64,000 nucleotides of DNA from Salinimicrobium gaetbulicola (GCF_042676025.1 NZ_JBHTJP010000032.1:1054001-1118000); one strand, 5' to 3'; positions 30,201 through 38,161 are shown, numbered from the stretch's first letter. Translations and numbers: made by a program. Notes: generated by a model from the sequence alone, not told the origin.

Positions 30201-31280
30201 GGAGGTAATAACTCCCAAAATGTGTTTAATGGAACCCTTTATTTCTGGGATCATTTTGCAGGTAAAACGCATTATCTCCAGAGATACATTGGAGGTTACG
30301 CAACTCTTAACCTTTCCGGAGGGATCGAGGCTATTGCTAATGATGAAAGGATCAACGCAACGGGAGATCGAGCTGACGCCAGCTTGAATCCAAAACGATA
30401 CATCCCCGTAGGACAGGCCTTTTATGTAAGCACTCAACTGAACGGAGCCCTGGCAGGATTAACAACGGTTGAGGGTGGAGAAATCATTTTCAAAAACAGT
30501 CAGCGTGTATTTGAAACCGAACATCAAATTGATGATGAGTCGATCTTCAAATCCAAAAAAGAGAAAGAGGAAGCCCAGAAACAAGCCAATGAAGATAAGC
30601 GCGCCAAGATCTACCTAAGATATATTTCTCCGGAAGGTTTCCAGCGCCAGATCTTAGTGACCAGAGACTCGATTACCTCGACAGGATTCGATCTGGGTTA
30701 TGACGCACCACTTATTGAGAATATCGATGAGGACATGTACTGGGCGATCCATGATGTTGGATTCGTGATTCAGGCGGTACCTGATTTTAATACGGATCGA
30801 GAACTTCCTTTGATCGTGAAGGTTCATCAGGAAGGAGAATTTAGTATTAAAATAGATAAGCTGGAAAATATTCCTGCAGATCTTGAAATCCATTTAAAGG
30901 ATAGTCTTTCTGAAACTACCTATGACCTTAGAAAATCTGATTTTAAAACGGTTGAACCGGAAGGCTCCATTAAAGGCAGATTTAGCCTGGTATTCCCACA
31001 AACTGAAATAGCAAAAGAAGTAACGGAAGAAAACAATTCTGAATCGATCAATTCTTATTACTCAAGTAAGGAAACCAAAGTTACAATTGAAAACCCTTAT
31101 TTGATCCCAATTCAAAGTGCCATTCTTTATAATATCAATGGTCAGAAATTATCTGAATATGGCGAAGTTCCCGTCCAGCAGCTTTATGAAATCCCAATTG
31201 GAGAGAGAGCATCAGGAGTTTATATTTTAAAACTTCAAATGGAGGAAGAAAGCAAATCAGTCAAATTTGTAGTAGACTAA
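24261..31280 (+). CDS. Giant T9SS-exported surface protein 3 (HYR and SprB repeats, LamG, type A sorting domain)
   Basis: About 2339 residues from the ATG at 24261; the in-frame TTG at 24237 would place eight residues before the evident signal peptide (MKKITLPVKIWSLITGFFLF). A SprB-like domain at 36-115 is followed by five or so HYR domains to about 533. More SprB-type repeats span about 600-930, for example GGTYELTVRDAEGC. The cysteine-rich block shared with giant protein 2 spans 933-1170, and further SprB repeats extend to 1346. LamG lies at about 1436-1606 (SMEAWVKLKS, WYHIAVTYDG, GWIEEVRLWK) and the shared module at about 1663-2246. A T9SS type A domain follows at about 2261-2339 (ASGVYILKLQMEEESKSVKF). 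HYR units here are divergent, unlike those of protein 2. No enzymatic domain is visible; the surface role is inferred. Confidence 0.89.
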   Translation: MKKITLPVKIWSLITGFFLFTIIFSTASTSGISGHVITVEDQVNVLCPAHNDGSITVSVTGGTIYTYQWTKNGSIYPTVETTTLNNLTTGIYQVTVTDVGDNSTTTSVPIEIIATDSEAPVISVSDIIASADSGVCSANFSSPPAATASDNCSVVVPTGSRSDNLPLTDPYPVGITTITWEAIDANGNIGTAEQAITITDDELPVITTQDINLECAAAIDFSDAAYAPAATDNCSVGQPVGTRDDGLDLTEPFPYGSTTITWEVTDVNGNAAVPVDQVVTITDDQAPNVATQNITVELDASGVASITPSEVDNGTTDNCSFTLTLDKDTFDCSEIGIQTVVLTATDGNGNTASAPAQVTVEDTSGPIVLTKNITMQLDENGLASISTSDIDNGSTDNCQLDQFALDFTDFDCSNIGDNTVTLTVSDVNGNTNFATATVTIEDSTVPVIDFAPSITQGTDAGSCEATVTITEPATSDNCSVGNPVGTRDDGNAISDPYPIGTTIITWNVNDVNGNPAEAVRQVITIQDDELPQVPVLPEISTSCEITLTPPQTTDNCSTAAITGTTDDPTTYLPQNNLSEHIINWRFEDNAGNVVFAEQKLIIDPIITTITTSAVTCNGGNDGSIQVDAIGGQAPYTYALNNGSFSSSSTFTDISAGTYFVKVKDATGCIREDEITITEPGALQYTPPASGSSTTTTPESCFEAFDGAIQVNGTITGGTGIYEYSVDNITFTSNPITGLASGDYEVFIQDSNGCRLSQVLNATVAGPDELAADIDYEDASCYQTHSGSITISNPSGGNSTPYSFRLNGGTWQTNSTPTGYQFTGLAAGTYVVEMKDNSGCSKELTTISITEPDALIPNITTTRTTTYGSTTGTATADPTGGNGGYNYQWKDPSGNVFASTKTVTGLRGGTYELTVRDAEGCTVSENFTIFDAVTAEISAISVCMETDDTIRTSTFQVDLEQTQGGDGEPYTFNYSWDFGEGASLPPGTTGIGPFEVSYSTIGDKTITLTVTDQSGTVTVHTFQHYVGECFETCDSSKNFEAYNDSFYIGDINGVKMKTDECDDNTPMYIWFIVSKSSNVYRLYSEFIYTISTATSTKQYKATNCFEKLDSNGVPLQVMPGDKVRLNQIGTGDNQINWKCDEVLNLIHITYKWTNNNTKACGDTERNMCASSNQTIAVATPIRAYAEASSTCKDTSNGSIIIYAFGGTGEFDFEAHNNDTGVTYTSSINVFNDLPAGNYTVTVTDKKEVAEELGQEKNTHIINDVIVNEPDEALLVELDSQNISCFGEQNGWAEVKSTSGGVAPYTYLWNDARSQTTMRAENLSPGNYTVTITDSWGCTVVKSVDITQPPALTVANAGADQTRCGFTSTNLEANTATSGTGRWEIVYQPAGSTPIIDDPSNPTTQFTGTDGKYELTWTISNADGSCYSEDKVVINIIEDCNYLDFDGLDDYIDFGPEAYNFDTGSYSMEAWVKLKSTSGTRTILSKKDYSSTLGEGYELAITSGGVPTFKVGGVSIFPNSSVPLNTQRWYHIAVTYDGTVAKLFVDGLQVNSLTVNNPKTSSAPFFIGATYDSSSNRSTRAPSHFNGWIEEVRLWKKALTAEQLRFMMNQRLEKGALGADGMAMVKGTELPMEVPGPLSWNDLDGYYQLLALEAADGNGTTLDLSNNAVPGVLKNITTFQENTAPLPYVSKRDGNWRDIEPSTSPWKYARGRWDAPNSLGINQKSIDWNIVRTSHNLISGNKNITVLALLSEENLAADGSLQSKISVYNPNQAFTEYNGGHSLRVTHYLKLNGAIDLVGESQLLQDEGSILEETSSGYIERDQQGTASSFNYNYWSSPVSPRGGANNADYTVASVLRDGTDHTNPGPIDFNYQYHYADWGYTGPKRISTYWLYKYTNFKSNTYAEWLHVGQNGNIKAGEGFTMKGTSGSASIQDRQNLTFIGKPNNGTIKHVVNVGNDYLVGNPYPSAIDSHKFISDNIKDAGGNNSQNVFNGTLYFWDHFAGKTHYLQRYIGGYATLNLSGGIEAIANDERINATGDRADASLNPKRYIPVGQAFYVSTQLNGALAGLTTVEGGEIIFKNSQRVFETEHQIDDESIFKSKKEKEEAQKQANEDKRAKIYLRYISPEGFQRQILVTRDSITSTGFDLGYDAPLIENIDEDMYWAIHDVGFVIQAVPDFNTDRELPLIVKVHQEGEFSIKIDKLENIPADLEIHLKDSLSETTYDLRKSDFKTVEPEGSIKGRFSLVFPQTEIAKEVTEENNSESINSYYSSKETKVTIENPYLIPIQSAILYNINGQKLSEYGEVPVQQLYEIPIGERASGVYILKLQMEEESKSVKFVVD

Positions 31281-31303
31281 AAAATCAGAAAAGACGTCAA
31301 AAA

Positions 31304-31335
31304 AATAAAGCCCGGGATTCCGGGCTTTATTTTTT
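31304..31335. terminator. Bidirectional terminator between giant gene 3 and rsmG
   Basis: AATAAAGCCCGG pairs perfectly with CCGGGCTTTATT around a 4-base loop, with A and T runs on both sides. The rsmG stop codon (31327-31329) lies inside the stem. Confidence 0.9.
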
Positions 31336-31956
31336 ATACTTAAGAGGTAAGTGAACTACTTTTTTGGTTTCATAAAAGTCCTCTTTAAAGTAATCACTCA
31401 AATTATAAATAGTAGCTTTTGGATAGTCCTGCAATTCTTCGGTTAGATCACCACCCTTGAGATATAAAATTCCGTTTTTCAGCTCATGCTTACTTTCTTT
31501 GGCGATCTTTCCTTTCACCCAATGCACAAAAGTAGGCATAGCAGCTACCGCTCTGCTCACTATAAAATCGAAATTTCCATCGATCTCCTCTACTCTAGAA
31601 TTTGTGGTCACCACATTTTGAAGGCCTAGACCTTCAGAAACCTCATTTACCACCTTTATTTTTTTTCCGATGCTGTCCACCAGCCTGAAATTGGTTTCAG
31701 GAAAGAGGATCGCTAAAGGAATTCCAGGGAAACCTCCCCCGGTTCCCACATCCAGGATTTTTGCGCCCGGTAGGAATTGCTGAACCTTAGCAATACCAAG
31801 GGAATGTAAAACATGCCTCAGGTAAAGTTCATCTACATCCTTTCTCGAAACCACATTGATCTTACTGTTCCAATCCTTGTATAGTTCCTGTAAAGCGGCA
31901 AATTTTTCTCGTTGATCCGGAGTAATTTCCGGGAAATATTGTTCGATTAATTCCAA
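31327..31956 (-). CDS. rsmG: 16S rRNA (guanine-527-N7) methyltransferase
   Basis: This 209-residue protein has the length and motifs of RsmG (GidB): an N-terminal helical part with WNSKINVVSRKD near residues 29-40 and a Rossmann SAM-binding site (LDVGTGGGFPGIPLA near 69-83). The sequence FDFIVSRAVAAM near residues 130-140 is also typical. It methylates N7 of G527 in 16S rRNA with S-adenosylmethionine; loss gives low-level streptomycin resistance in other bacteria. It is a single gene, convergent with giant gene 3 and sharing its terminator, with an exact TAnnTTTG element just upstream. Confidence 0.95.
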   Translation of the reverse strand: MELIEQYFPEITPDQREKFAALQELYKDWNSKINVVSRKDVDELYLRHVLHSLGIAKVQQFLPGAKILDVGTGGGFPGIPLAILFPETNFRLVDSIGKKIKVVNEVSEGLGLQNVVTTNSRVEEIDGNFDFIVSRAVAAMPTFVHWVKGKIAKESKHELKNGILYLKGGDLTEELQDYPKATIYNLSDYFKEDFYETKKVVHLPLKYKK

Positions 31957-31973
31957 AATTTTACAATTTTTAG

Positions 31974-31981
31974 CAAAAGTA
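31974..31981 (-). promoter_or_regulatory. Putative -7 element of rsmG
   Basis: The reverse strand reads TACTTTTG, an exact TAnnTTTG match, ending 17 bases before the rsmG start codon. Confidence 0.55.
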
Positions 31982-32037
31982 GTTAATTTAAGGCAGTTAA
32001 TTGTGAGCTTAAATACCGGGAAAGGATTTTTATATTT

Positions 32038-32045
32038 TACATTTG
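32038..32045 (+). promoter_or_regulatory. Putative -7 element of the desaturase gene
   Basis: TACATTTG matches TAnnTTTG and lies 23 bases before the ATG at 32069. Confidence 0.55.
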
Positions 32046-32068
32046 TAGTTCAATTTTTAAAAAATTAA

Positions 32069-33169
32069 ATGAATAATTCAAGCGTACGTTTTTCCCGAAC
32101 AGATTCGGCAAAGTTTTTCCGAACTCTGAACAAACGGGTTAATTTATATTTCAAAGAGAATAATCTTTCTAAAACAGGGAACTGGAAATTGCATTTAAAG
32201 GCAGTTGTAATGTTCTCAATTTTCCTTACCCCCTACTTTCTTATTCTTAGTCTGGACATCTCTCAATGGTGGATGTTATTACTTACAGTAGTAATGGGCG
32301 TGGGTATGGCCGGGGTAGGTATGAATATAATGCACGATGGTAATCACGGGTCCTATTCCAAATTAAACTGGGTGAACAAATTTATGGGTGGAACCATTTA
32401 TATTCTTGCCGGAAACGTTTATAACTGGCAGGTGCAACACAATGTTTTGCACCATACTTATACCAACATACACGGCCACGATGAAGATCTGGATGCCGGA
32501 AGGATAATTAGATTTTCTAAGCATTCCAAATGGCATAGCTTCCATAGATTCCAGCAGTATTATTCCATTTTCCTGTATGGACTCCTGACATTTAACTGGG
32601 CGCTTACAACCGATTTTAAACAGACGAAAAACTATTTAAAAAGGAAGCTTTCTTACGGGAAAATGCCTAGTCCGGTGAAACAATGGAGTATAATAGCAAT
32701 AACCAAATTGATCTACGTTGCCATCTGGATCGTAATTCCCATGCTATTTGTACCGGTGTCATGGTGGAAGATCCTGATTGGATTTTTCGTTATGCACTAC
32801 ACCGCAGGTCTAATTCTTTCGGTGGTATTCCAATTGGCACACGTGGTTGAAAAAACTGAAATGCCTCTACCGGATGAAACCGGTTCTATGAAAAACACCT
32901 GGGCGATCCATCAGTTATTCACTACGGTGAATTTTTCAACGAAGAATAAGATCGTGAACTGGTTTACCGGTGGTCTTAATCACCAGGTGGAACATCATAT
33001 TTTCCCGAACATCAGCCATATTCATTACACCAAACTTTCCAAGATCGTAAGGGAAACTGCTAAGGAATGCCAGTTGCCTTATAACGAATACAAAACCACC
33101 AGGGCTGCCATTGCCGCACACTTCAAACATTTAAAAGAAATGGGTGCGAAACCTGCAATTTCAGCATAA
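32069..33169 (+). CDS. Membrane fatty acid (acyl-CoA/acyl-lipid) desaturase
   Basis: This 366-residue integral membrane protein has the three histidine boxes of the di-iron desaturases: HDGNH at residues 89-93, HNVLHH at 124-129, and QVEHH in NHQVEHHIFPN near residue 306. The Q in the third box places it with the front-end or linoleoyl-CoA-type desaturases. Hydrophobic helices lie near 45-65, 68-88 and 200-250. No cytochrome b5 domain is fused, so electrons must come from a separate partner. It introduces a cis double bond into an acyl chain and probably adjusts membrane fluidity; regiospecificity cannot be read from the sequence. It is followed after 25 bases by the aminotransferase gene. 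Confidence 0.9.
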   Translation: MNNSSVRFSRTDSAKFFRTLNKRVNLYFKENNLSKTGNWKLHLKAVVMFSIFLTPYFLILSLDISQWWMLLLTVVMGVGMAGVGMNIMHDGNHGSYSKLNWVNKFMGGTIYILAGNVYNWQVQHNVLHHTYTNIHGHDEDLDAGRIIRFSKHSKWHSFHRFQQYYSIFLYGLLTFNWALTTDFKQTKNYLKRKLSYGKMPSPVKQWSIIAITKLIYVAIWIVIPMLFVPVSWWKILIGFFVMHYTAGLILSVVFQLAHVVEKTEMPLPDETGSMKNTWAIHQLFTTVNFSTKNKIVNWFTGGLNHQVEHHIFPNISHIHYTKLSKIVRETAKECQLPYNEYKTTRAAIAAHFKHLKEMGAKPAISA

Positions 33170-33194
33170 ATCATAACTAACTAAACTTAATTGC

Positions 33195-34385
33195 ATGTAC
33201 AATCTATCTGATCGAATTAAGAGTATGTCTACATCGCAAACTTTAGCCATGGCTGCCAAGGCTAGAGAATTGCGTGAAGAAGGTAAAGACATTATTGGGC
33301 TAAGCCTTGGCGAACCCGATTTTAATACTCCTGATTTCATTAAGGAAGCTGCCATCAAAGCAATAACTGAGAATTACAACTCTTACACCCCGGTTGACGG
33401 TTACCTGGAGCTCAAAGATGCGATCATCACAAAGTTCAAGAGGGACAATAAATTGACGTATGACCGATCACAAATTGTAGTTTCCACTGGGGCAAAGCAA
33501 TCTTTGGCAAACATTGCCATGGTGATGCTTAATCCAGGGGATGAAGTTATCCTCCCATGTCCTTATTGGGTTAGTTATGCCGAAATTGTTAAGCTCGCAG
33601 AAGGAGTACCTGTAGAAGTGCCTACCACTGTTGAAACTAATTTCAAAATGACTCCGGAGCAACTGGAAAAAGCGATCACCCCTAAGACAAAAATGCTATG
33701 GTACAGCTCCCCTTGTAACCCAAGTGGGATGGTATACAGCAAAGAAGAGCTTAGAGGTTTAGCCGATGTGCTTCAAAAATATCCGGATATTATCGTGGTG
33801 AGTGATGAAATTTATGAACACATCAACTTTGTTGGAGATCATTTTTCCATGGCACAGTTCGATGATATGTACAACAGGGTTGTCACCGTGAACGGGGTTT
33901 CTAAAGCCTTTGCCATGACCGGCTGGAGGATTGGTTATATAGGCGGACCTACCGAGATTGCCCGTGCCTGCAATAAAATGCAGGGTCAAATTACAAGCGG
34001 GGCCAACTGTATTGCTCAAAGAGCGGTAATTACAGCATTGGAAGCACCAGTGAGTGAGATCCAGTATATGATCGACCGCTTTAAAACACGCAGGAAATTG
34101 ATCATCGATCTTCTTAATGACATGCCCGGATTTGTCATTACAGAGCCGGAAGGAGCATTTTATGTTTTCCCGGATGTTTCCTATTTCTTCGGAAAAACCC
34201 TGAAAAGCCACAAGATCAATGACGCAACAGACTTTTCTATGTTCTTATTGGAAGAGGCACTGGTCGCTACCGTAACAGGTGATGCCTTCGGAAGCCCTAA
34301 CTGCATCAGATTTTCTTATGCAGCCAGTGAAAAGGACATCGAAGAAGCGATGAAACGAATCAAAAAAGCTATTTCAGAAGCCTAA
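33195..34385 (+). CDS. Aspartate aminotransferase (class I/II, PLP-dependent)
   Basis: At 396 residues this is a fold-type I aminotransferase of the bacterial subgroup Ib aspartate aminotransferases. Visible features are the substrate-side SLGEPDFNTP near 36-45, GAKQ near 98-101, NPSG near 175-178, SDEIYE near 204-209, and the pyridoxal-phosphate lysine Lys237 in SKAFAMTGWRIGY. It interconverts aspartate plus 2-oxoglutarate with oxaloacetate plus glutamate in the cytoplasm. Some family members also act on prephenate; that cannot be excluded. It begins 25 bases after the desaturase stop and ends at a strong bidirectional terminator. Confidence 0.92.
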   Translation: MYNLSDRIKSMSTSQTLAMAAKARELREEGKDIIGLSLGEPDFNTPDFIKEAAIKAITENYNSYTPVDGYLELKDAIITKFKRDNKLTYDRSQIVVSTGAKQSLANIAMVMLNPGDEVILPCPYWVSYAEIVKLAEGVPVEVPTTVETNFKMTPEQLEKAITPKTKMLWYSSPCNPSGMVYSKEELRGLADVLQKYPDIIVVSDEIYEHINFVGDHFSMAQFDDMYNRVVTVNGVSKAFAMTGWRIGYIGGPTEIARACNKMQGQITSGANCIAQRAVITALEAPVSEIQYMIDRFKTRRKLIIDLLNDMPGFVITEPEGAFYVFPDVSYFFGKTLKSHKINDATDFSMFLLEEALVATVTGDAFGSPNCIRFSYAASEKDIEEAMKRIKKAISEA

Positions 34386-34405
34386 TTTCTGAAGTATCCT
34401 GAAAT

Positions 34406-34441
34406 AAAAATCCCCGCACTTTTTAAGTTCGGGGATTTTTT
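34406..34441. terminator. Bidirectional terminator between aminotransferase and trkH
   Basis: AAAAATCCCCG pairs with CGGGGATTTTT around a loop of about 14 bases, flanked by T runs on both strands. The genes on both sides converge here. Confidence 0.88.
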
Positions 34442-34452
34442 TATCTGAAGTT

Positions 34453-35949
34453 TTATCGGTTACGCCAGAAGAATGGAGTAAGCAGTATCAAAACGGTGAA
34501 TAATTCAAGCCTTCCGATGAGCATTAAAAAGGCGCACCACCATTTTCCCATTATCGGGAGAATATCATAATTATTTACAGGGCCCAAAAAGCCTAAAGCC
34601 GGACCAATATTTCCGAGGGAAGACGCAGCACCTCCAATGGCGGTCTCAAAATCTAATCCCATGGAAGCAAGAACTACTGCGCCAATAATAAAGGACAACA
34701 TATAGAGTATGAAAAATCCAAGGATGTTGAAAACGATCTTTTTATTAATGCTTTTTCCATTATAATGCACCGGTAAAACAGCATTTGGATGCAAGGTTCT
34801 TTTAAATTCGATGATTCCATTCCTGATCATGATAACATGTCGCATCACTTTAACACCCCCCGCAGTAGACCCGGCAGAACCTCCCAAAAAGAACATTCCG
34901 AAGAAGAAAACCGTAAGGAATGGTGTCCACATGGTAAAATCGGCAGTTACAAACCCTGTAGTGGTAACCACTGTCAACACCTGGAACAAGGCATGCCGAA
35001 AAGCACTTTCAGCCTCCCCAAAAACCATAGGGTGATCTATTGAAGAGAGACCGGGGTCTGACTTGAAATAAATCACAAGTGCGGCCACCAATGTAAAACC
35101 AATAATAAAATAGCTGTACCATTTAAATTCTTCATCCCTGGCCACTTTTAGGAATTTACCTTTGAACCCAAAGTAACTTATCACAAAGTTAGTTCCTGCA
35201 AGGAACATGAATAACGCGACGATATACTGGATAAGAGGGTTGTCATTCCAGTACGCTAAACTCGCGTTCTTGGTTGAAAATCCTCCGGTAGACATGGTGC
35301 TCAAGGCATGATTCGCAGCGTCAAAAAGCCCCATCCCCGCCAGGTGAAGCAAAACTGTTTCGGCGAAAGTGAGCCCCACGTAAATGAACCAAAGTCTTTT
35401 GGCAGTATCGGTAATTCGGGGTTTCAATTTATCTGCGCTAGGGCCGGGTGCTTCTGCAGCAAATAACTGCATCCCTCCAATTCCAAGTAGCGGTAAAATA
35501 GCAATGGCTAAAACGATTATCCCCATACCTCCTATCCAGTGGGTAAGACTCCTCCAGAAAAGAATTCCTTTTGGAATGGATTCGATATCATTTAATATGG
35601 TCGCACCCGTAGTGGTGTAACCGGACATGGTTTCAAAAAAGGCATTTGTAAATGATGGTATACTTTCACTTAGCACATATGGCAAAGTTCCGCTTAGAGC
35701 CATTAAAACCCACCCGAAAGTAACGATCAAATATCCATCCCGTTTTTTAATTTCCCTGCGGTGACCCCTGGTAAAGAACATCAATAACATTCCCGAGACC
35801 ATGGTAACTAAAGAAGCCGTGAAAATCTCAAGAGCTACCCCGTCTTCATAATAGGTACTCACCGCTGCAGCCGATAACATGAACCCACCGTTGCACACCA
35901 ACAGCAGCCCCATAATATGACTAATAATAGGCTTATTAAGTCTTGGCAT
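34453..35949 (-). CDS. trkH: TrkH-family potassium transporter, membrane subunit
   Basis: This 498-residue membrane protein has the repeated membrane-pore-membrane layout of TrkH/KtrB, including pore-loop stretches such as SGYTTTGAT (near residue 110) and STMSTGGFS (near residue 220). Later pore-type motifs are TVVTTTGF and ASSLGNIGPALG. It is the K+-conducting subunit and needs the cytosolic RCK protein TrkA, which is encoded directly upstream. The start codon overlaps the trkA stop by one base, so the pair is translationally coupled. Its 3' end shares a terminator with the convergent aminotransferase gene. Confidence 0.94.
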   Translation of the reverse strand: MPRLNKPIISHIMGLLLVCNGGFMLSAAAVSTYYEDGVALEIFTASLVTMVSGMLLMFFTRGHRREIKKRDGYLIVTFGWVLMALSGTLPYVLSESIPSFTNAFFETMSGYTTTGATILNDIESIPKGILFWRSLTHWIGGMGIIVLAIAILPLLGIGGMQLFAAEAPGPSADKLKPRITDTAKRLWFIYVGLTFAETVLLHLAGMGLFDAANHALSTMSTGGFSTKNASLAYWNDNPLIQYIVALFMFLAGTNFVISYFGFKGKFLKVARDEEFKWYSYFIIGFTLVAALVIYFKSDPGLSSIDHPMVFGEAESAFRHALFQVLTVVTTTGFVTADFTMWTPFLTVFFFGMFFLGGSAGSTAGGVKVMRHVIMIRNGIIEFKRTLHPNAVLPVHYNGKSINKKIVFNILGFFILYMLSFIIGAVVLASMGLDFETAIGGAASSLGNIGPALGFLGPVNNYDILPIMGKWWCAFLMLIGRLELFTVLILLTPFFWRNR

Positions 35950-37298
35950 TACAGGAACATTTTTTCAACCTTATTTATAGAATGCGGCAAACAGCAAATT
36001 ACGGCTCTGTCTCCCGGAAGTATTTTGAAATTACCCAGCACGATCTGCCCCTCTCCATCGCGAATAATTCCACCGATAATTGCAGACCTTGGGAAATCAA
36101 GATCTATGATTTTCTTATTAGCGACTCTGGATGATGGCTTTACAATGAACTCCAATAACTCAGCATCCATATTATTCAGCCTTGTCATGGCAACTACCTC
36201 TCCTTTTCTTATGTACCGGAAAATGTTGTTTGCTGCTAATAGCTTTTTATTGATCAATGTATCGATCCCAATAGAATGACTTAACTGAAAGTAGTCCATA
36301 TTCTCAACGAGAGCGATCGTTCTTTTTACATTTTTAGACTTGGCAACGAGGCAGGTCATAATGTTAGTTTCAGAATTTCCGGAAACCGCGATGAAGGCAT
36401 CCATATCCTGGATACTCTCTTCTTCCAGCAGCTCTACATTCCTCCCGTCGCCATGAATGATCAAAGCTTTTGGAAGCTCATCGGCAAGATCAAAAGCAGT
36501 ATTCTTGTCACTTTCGATCAATTTCACGTTCAGCTTCTTCTTACAAAGGTCATAACTGGTTTTCCTTCCAATTTTACTTCCACCAAGGATCATTACATTT
36601 TTAATATCATGCCTTGTCTTTCCTGTAAGTTTATACAGGTCATTTACCCCACCTTTTGTGGTTATGAAGTAAACCTGATCTCCATCCCTGAAATATGTGT
36701 TCCCTCTTGGAATGATAGTATCCTGGCTTCCTTTTCGCTGCATGGCGATAGGCATGAAGTGAATACCCGGAAATATTTTAGCAGTTTCTTTTACCGTTTT
36801 TCCAATAAACGCAGCAGAACCCGACAGGCTTAATCCTACCATGGTAAGTGCCCCGTCTTCAAATTCATAACTATCGTTAAACGCAGACTGGTTTAATAAT
36901 AGCTCGATCTCTCGTGCAGCAAGGGCTTCGGGAGAAATTAGTTCATCGATCCCAAATTTCACGAAACCTATCTCTTCTTTATTATCAAGGAATTCAGTGT
37001 TCGCAATTCGGGCGATAGTACGCTTAGCTCCCAGTTGCTTTGCCAGCACACAAACGGTAATATTCGTGGTCTCACTACTGGTTACTCCAATCACGAGGTC
37101 AACTTCATTTACCTGGGCATCCTTTAAAACCGCTATTGAAGTAGCATCGCCACGCATGGTACGAATGTCGAGGTGTGTATCTGCATACAAAAGGTTATCC
37201 CTGTTAATATCAATAAGAGTGATGTCCTGGGATTCGTAAGACAGTAATTTCGCTAAATGAAATCCGACCTCGCCGGCACCGGCAATAATAATTTTCAT
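35949..37298 (-). CDS. trkA: Trk potassium uptake system regulatory subunit TrkA
   Basis: This 449-residue cytosolic protein has two RCK units. The first begins MKIIIAGAGEVGFHLAKLL with the GxGxxG nucleotide site and an acidic residue after the second strand (IDIN). The second begins near residue 232 (NVMILGGSKIGRKTSYDL). Each Rossmann fold is followed by a TrkA_C-like domain (near 145-225 and 370-449). It binds NAD(H) or ATP/ADP and gates TrkH. Together the two proteins take up K+, important for osmotic balance in salt water. It is the first gene of the two-gene operon, with a -7 element 27 bases upstream. Confidence 0.94.
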   Translation of the reverse strand: MKIIIAGAGEVGFHLAKLLSYESQDITLIDINRDNLLYADTHLDIRTMRGDATSIAVLKDAQVNEVDLVIGVTSSETTNITVCVLAKQLGAKRTIARIANTEFLDNKEEIGFVKFGIDELISPEALAAREIELLLNQSAFNDSYEFEDGALTMVGLSLSGSAAFIGKTVKETAKIFPGIHFMPIAMQRKGSQDTIIPRGNTYFRDGDQVYFITTKGGVNDLYKLTGKTRHDIKNVMILGGSKIGRKTSYDLCKKKLNVKLIESDKNTAFDLADELPKALIIHGDGRNVELLEEESIQDMDAFIAVSGNSETNIMTCLVAKSKNVKRTIALVENMDYFQLSHSIGIDTLINKKLLAANNIFRYIRKGEVVAMTRLNNMDAELLEFIVKPSSRVANKKIIDLDFPRSAIIGGIIRDGEGQIVLGNFKILPGDRAVICCLPHSINKVEKMFL

Positions 37299-37324
37299 AC
37301 AGGGATTTATATATTCAAGAAAAA

Positions 37325-37332
37325 CAAAGTTA
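37325..37332 (-). promoter_or_regulatory. Putative -7 element of the trkAH operon
   Basis: The reverse strand reads TAACTTTG, an exact TAnnTTTG match. TTTG motifs occur 16 and 21 bases further upstream, close to the expected -33 position. Confidence 0.6.
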
Positions 37333-37406
37333 AGGTATTTACCTCAACCAAAACAAAGTACCTTTTAAGTATTTATTTTCTGGCAGAAAATTGCCCCATA
37401 AACTTG

Positions 37407-37414
37407 TATCTTTG
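37407..37414 (+). promoter_or_regulatory. Putative -7 element of menG/ubiE
   Basis: TATCTTTG matches TAnnTTTG, with its end 15 bases before the ATG at 37429. Confidence 0.6.
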
Positions 37415-37428
37415 GCAAAAATTAAAAA

Positions 37429-38157
37429 ATGTCCAAAAAGATTACCCCATATAAAGATTCTGAACTGAACAAAAAAAAGCAGGTGGAACAGATGTTCGAC
37501 AACATTTCTACTAATTATGACGGTTTGAACCGGGTCATTTCTTTCGGAATTGATGTCAAATGGCGTAAAAAAGTAGTGAAACTGGTAGCCGACACCCAAC
37601 CCGATTCAGTTTTAGATATCGCGACAGGAACGGGAGACCTGGCTATCAACATGACCAAAACCGGAGCGACCCGCATTGTAGGTTTAGACCTTTCAGAAGG
37701 AATGCTTTCAGTAGGCAGAAAAAAGATCAGTGAAAAGGGGCTTAGCGATAAGATCGAAATGATCCAGGGAGATTCAGAAGCGCTGCCTTTTGAAGACGAT
37801 ACTTTTGATGCTATTACTGTAGCTTTCGGAGTTAGGAATTTTGAAGATCTTGAAAAAGGACTGGCAGAGATTCACAGGGTCTTAAAACCCGGAGGTATTT
37901 TTGTTATTCTGGAAACCTCTGTTCCTACCAAATTCCCTTATAAACAAGGCTATCACTTCTATAGCAAAAACCTTCTTCCTATAATTGGGAAACTTTTTTC
38001 TAAAGACAAAGTTGCATACTCGTATCTTAGTGAAAGTGCTGCGGCCTTCCCATATGGTGAAAGGCTCAACAATATTTTGCGGAAAATCGGGTTTAATAAT
38101 GTAGAAGACAAGCCTCAAACTATGGGTGTTGCCACTATTTACACTGCATCAAAATAA
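37429..38157 (+). CDS. menG: Demethylmenaquinone methyltransferase (MenG/UbiE family)
   Basis: This 242-residue class I methyltransferase has the UbiE signatures: MFDNISTNYDGLNRVISFG near residues 22-40, the SAM site DIATGTGDLA near 63-72, and the family block TVAFGVRNFEDL near 127-138. It C-methylates demethylmenaquinone to menaquinone, the respiratory quinone of flavobacteria. Since these organisms use menaquinone rather than ubiquinone, menG is the better symbol. The porT start lies 4 bases after its stop, a neighbourhood I recall from other Bacteroidota genomes. The same quinone pool would serve the Na+-NQR complex encoded at the left edge. Confidence 0.94.
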   Translation: MSKKITPYKDSELNKKKQVEQMFDNISTNYDGLNRVISFGIDVKWRKKVVKLVADTQPDSVLDIATGTGDLAINMTKTGATRIVGLDLSEGMLSVGRKKISEKGLSDKIEMIQGDSEALPFEDDTFDAITVAFGVRNFEDLEKGLAEIHRVLKPGGIFVILETSVPTKFPYKQGYHFYSKNLLPIIGKLFSKDKVAYSYLSESAAAFPYGERLNNILRKIGFNNVEDKPQTMGVATIYTASK

Positions 38158-38161
38158 GAAT

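Noticed and set aside
36453..36833. 126-codon forward frame within trkA
   Set aside because: It is antisense to strongly conserved RCK-domain coding sequence.
38126..38161. Longer PorT start inside menG
   Set aside because: It adds 12 hydrophilic residues before the signal peptide; the ATG at 38162 gives normal spacing after menG.
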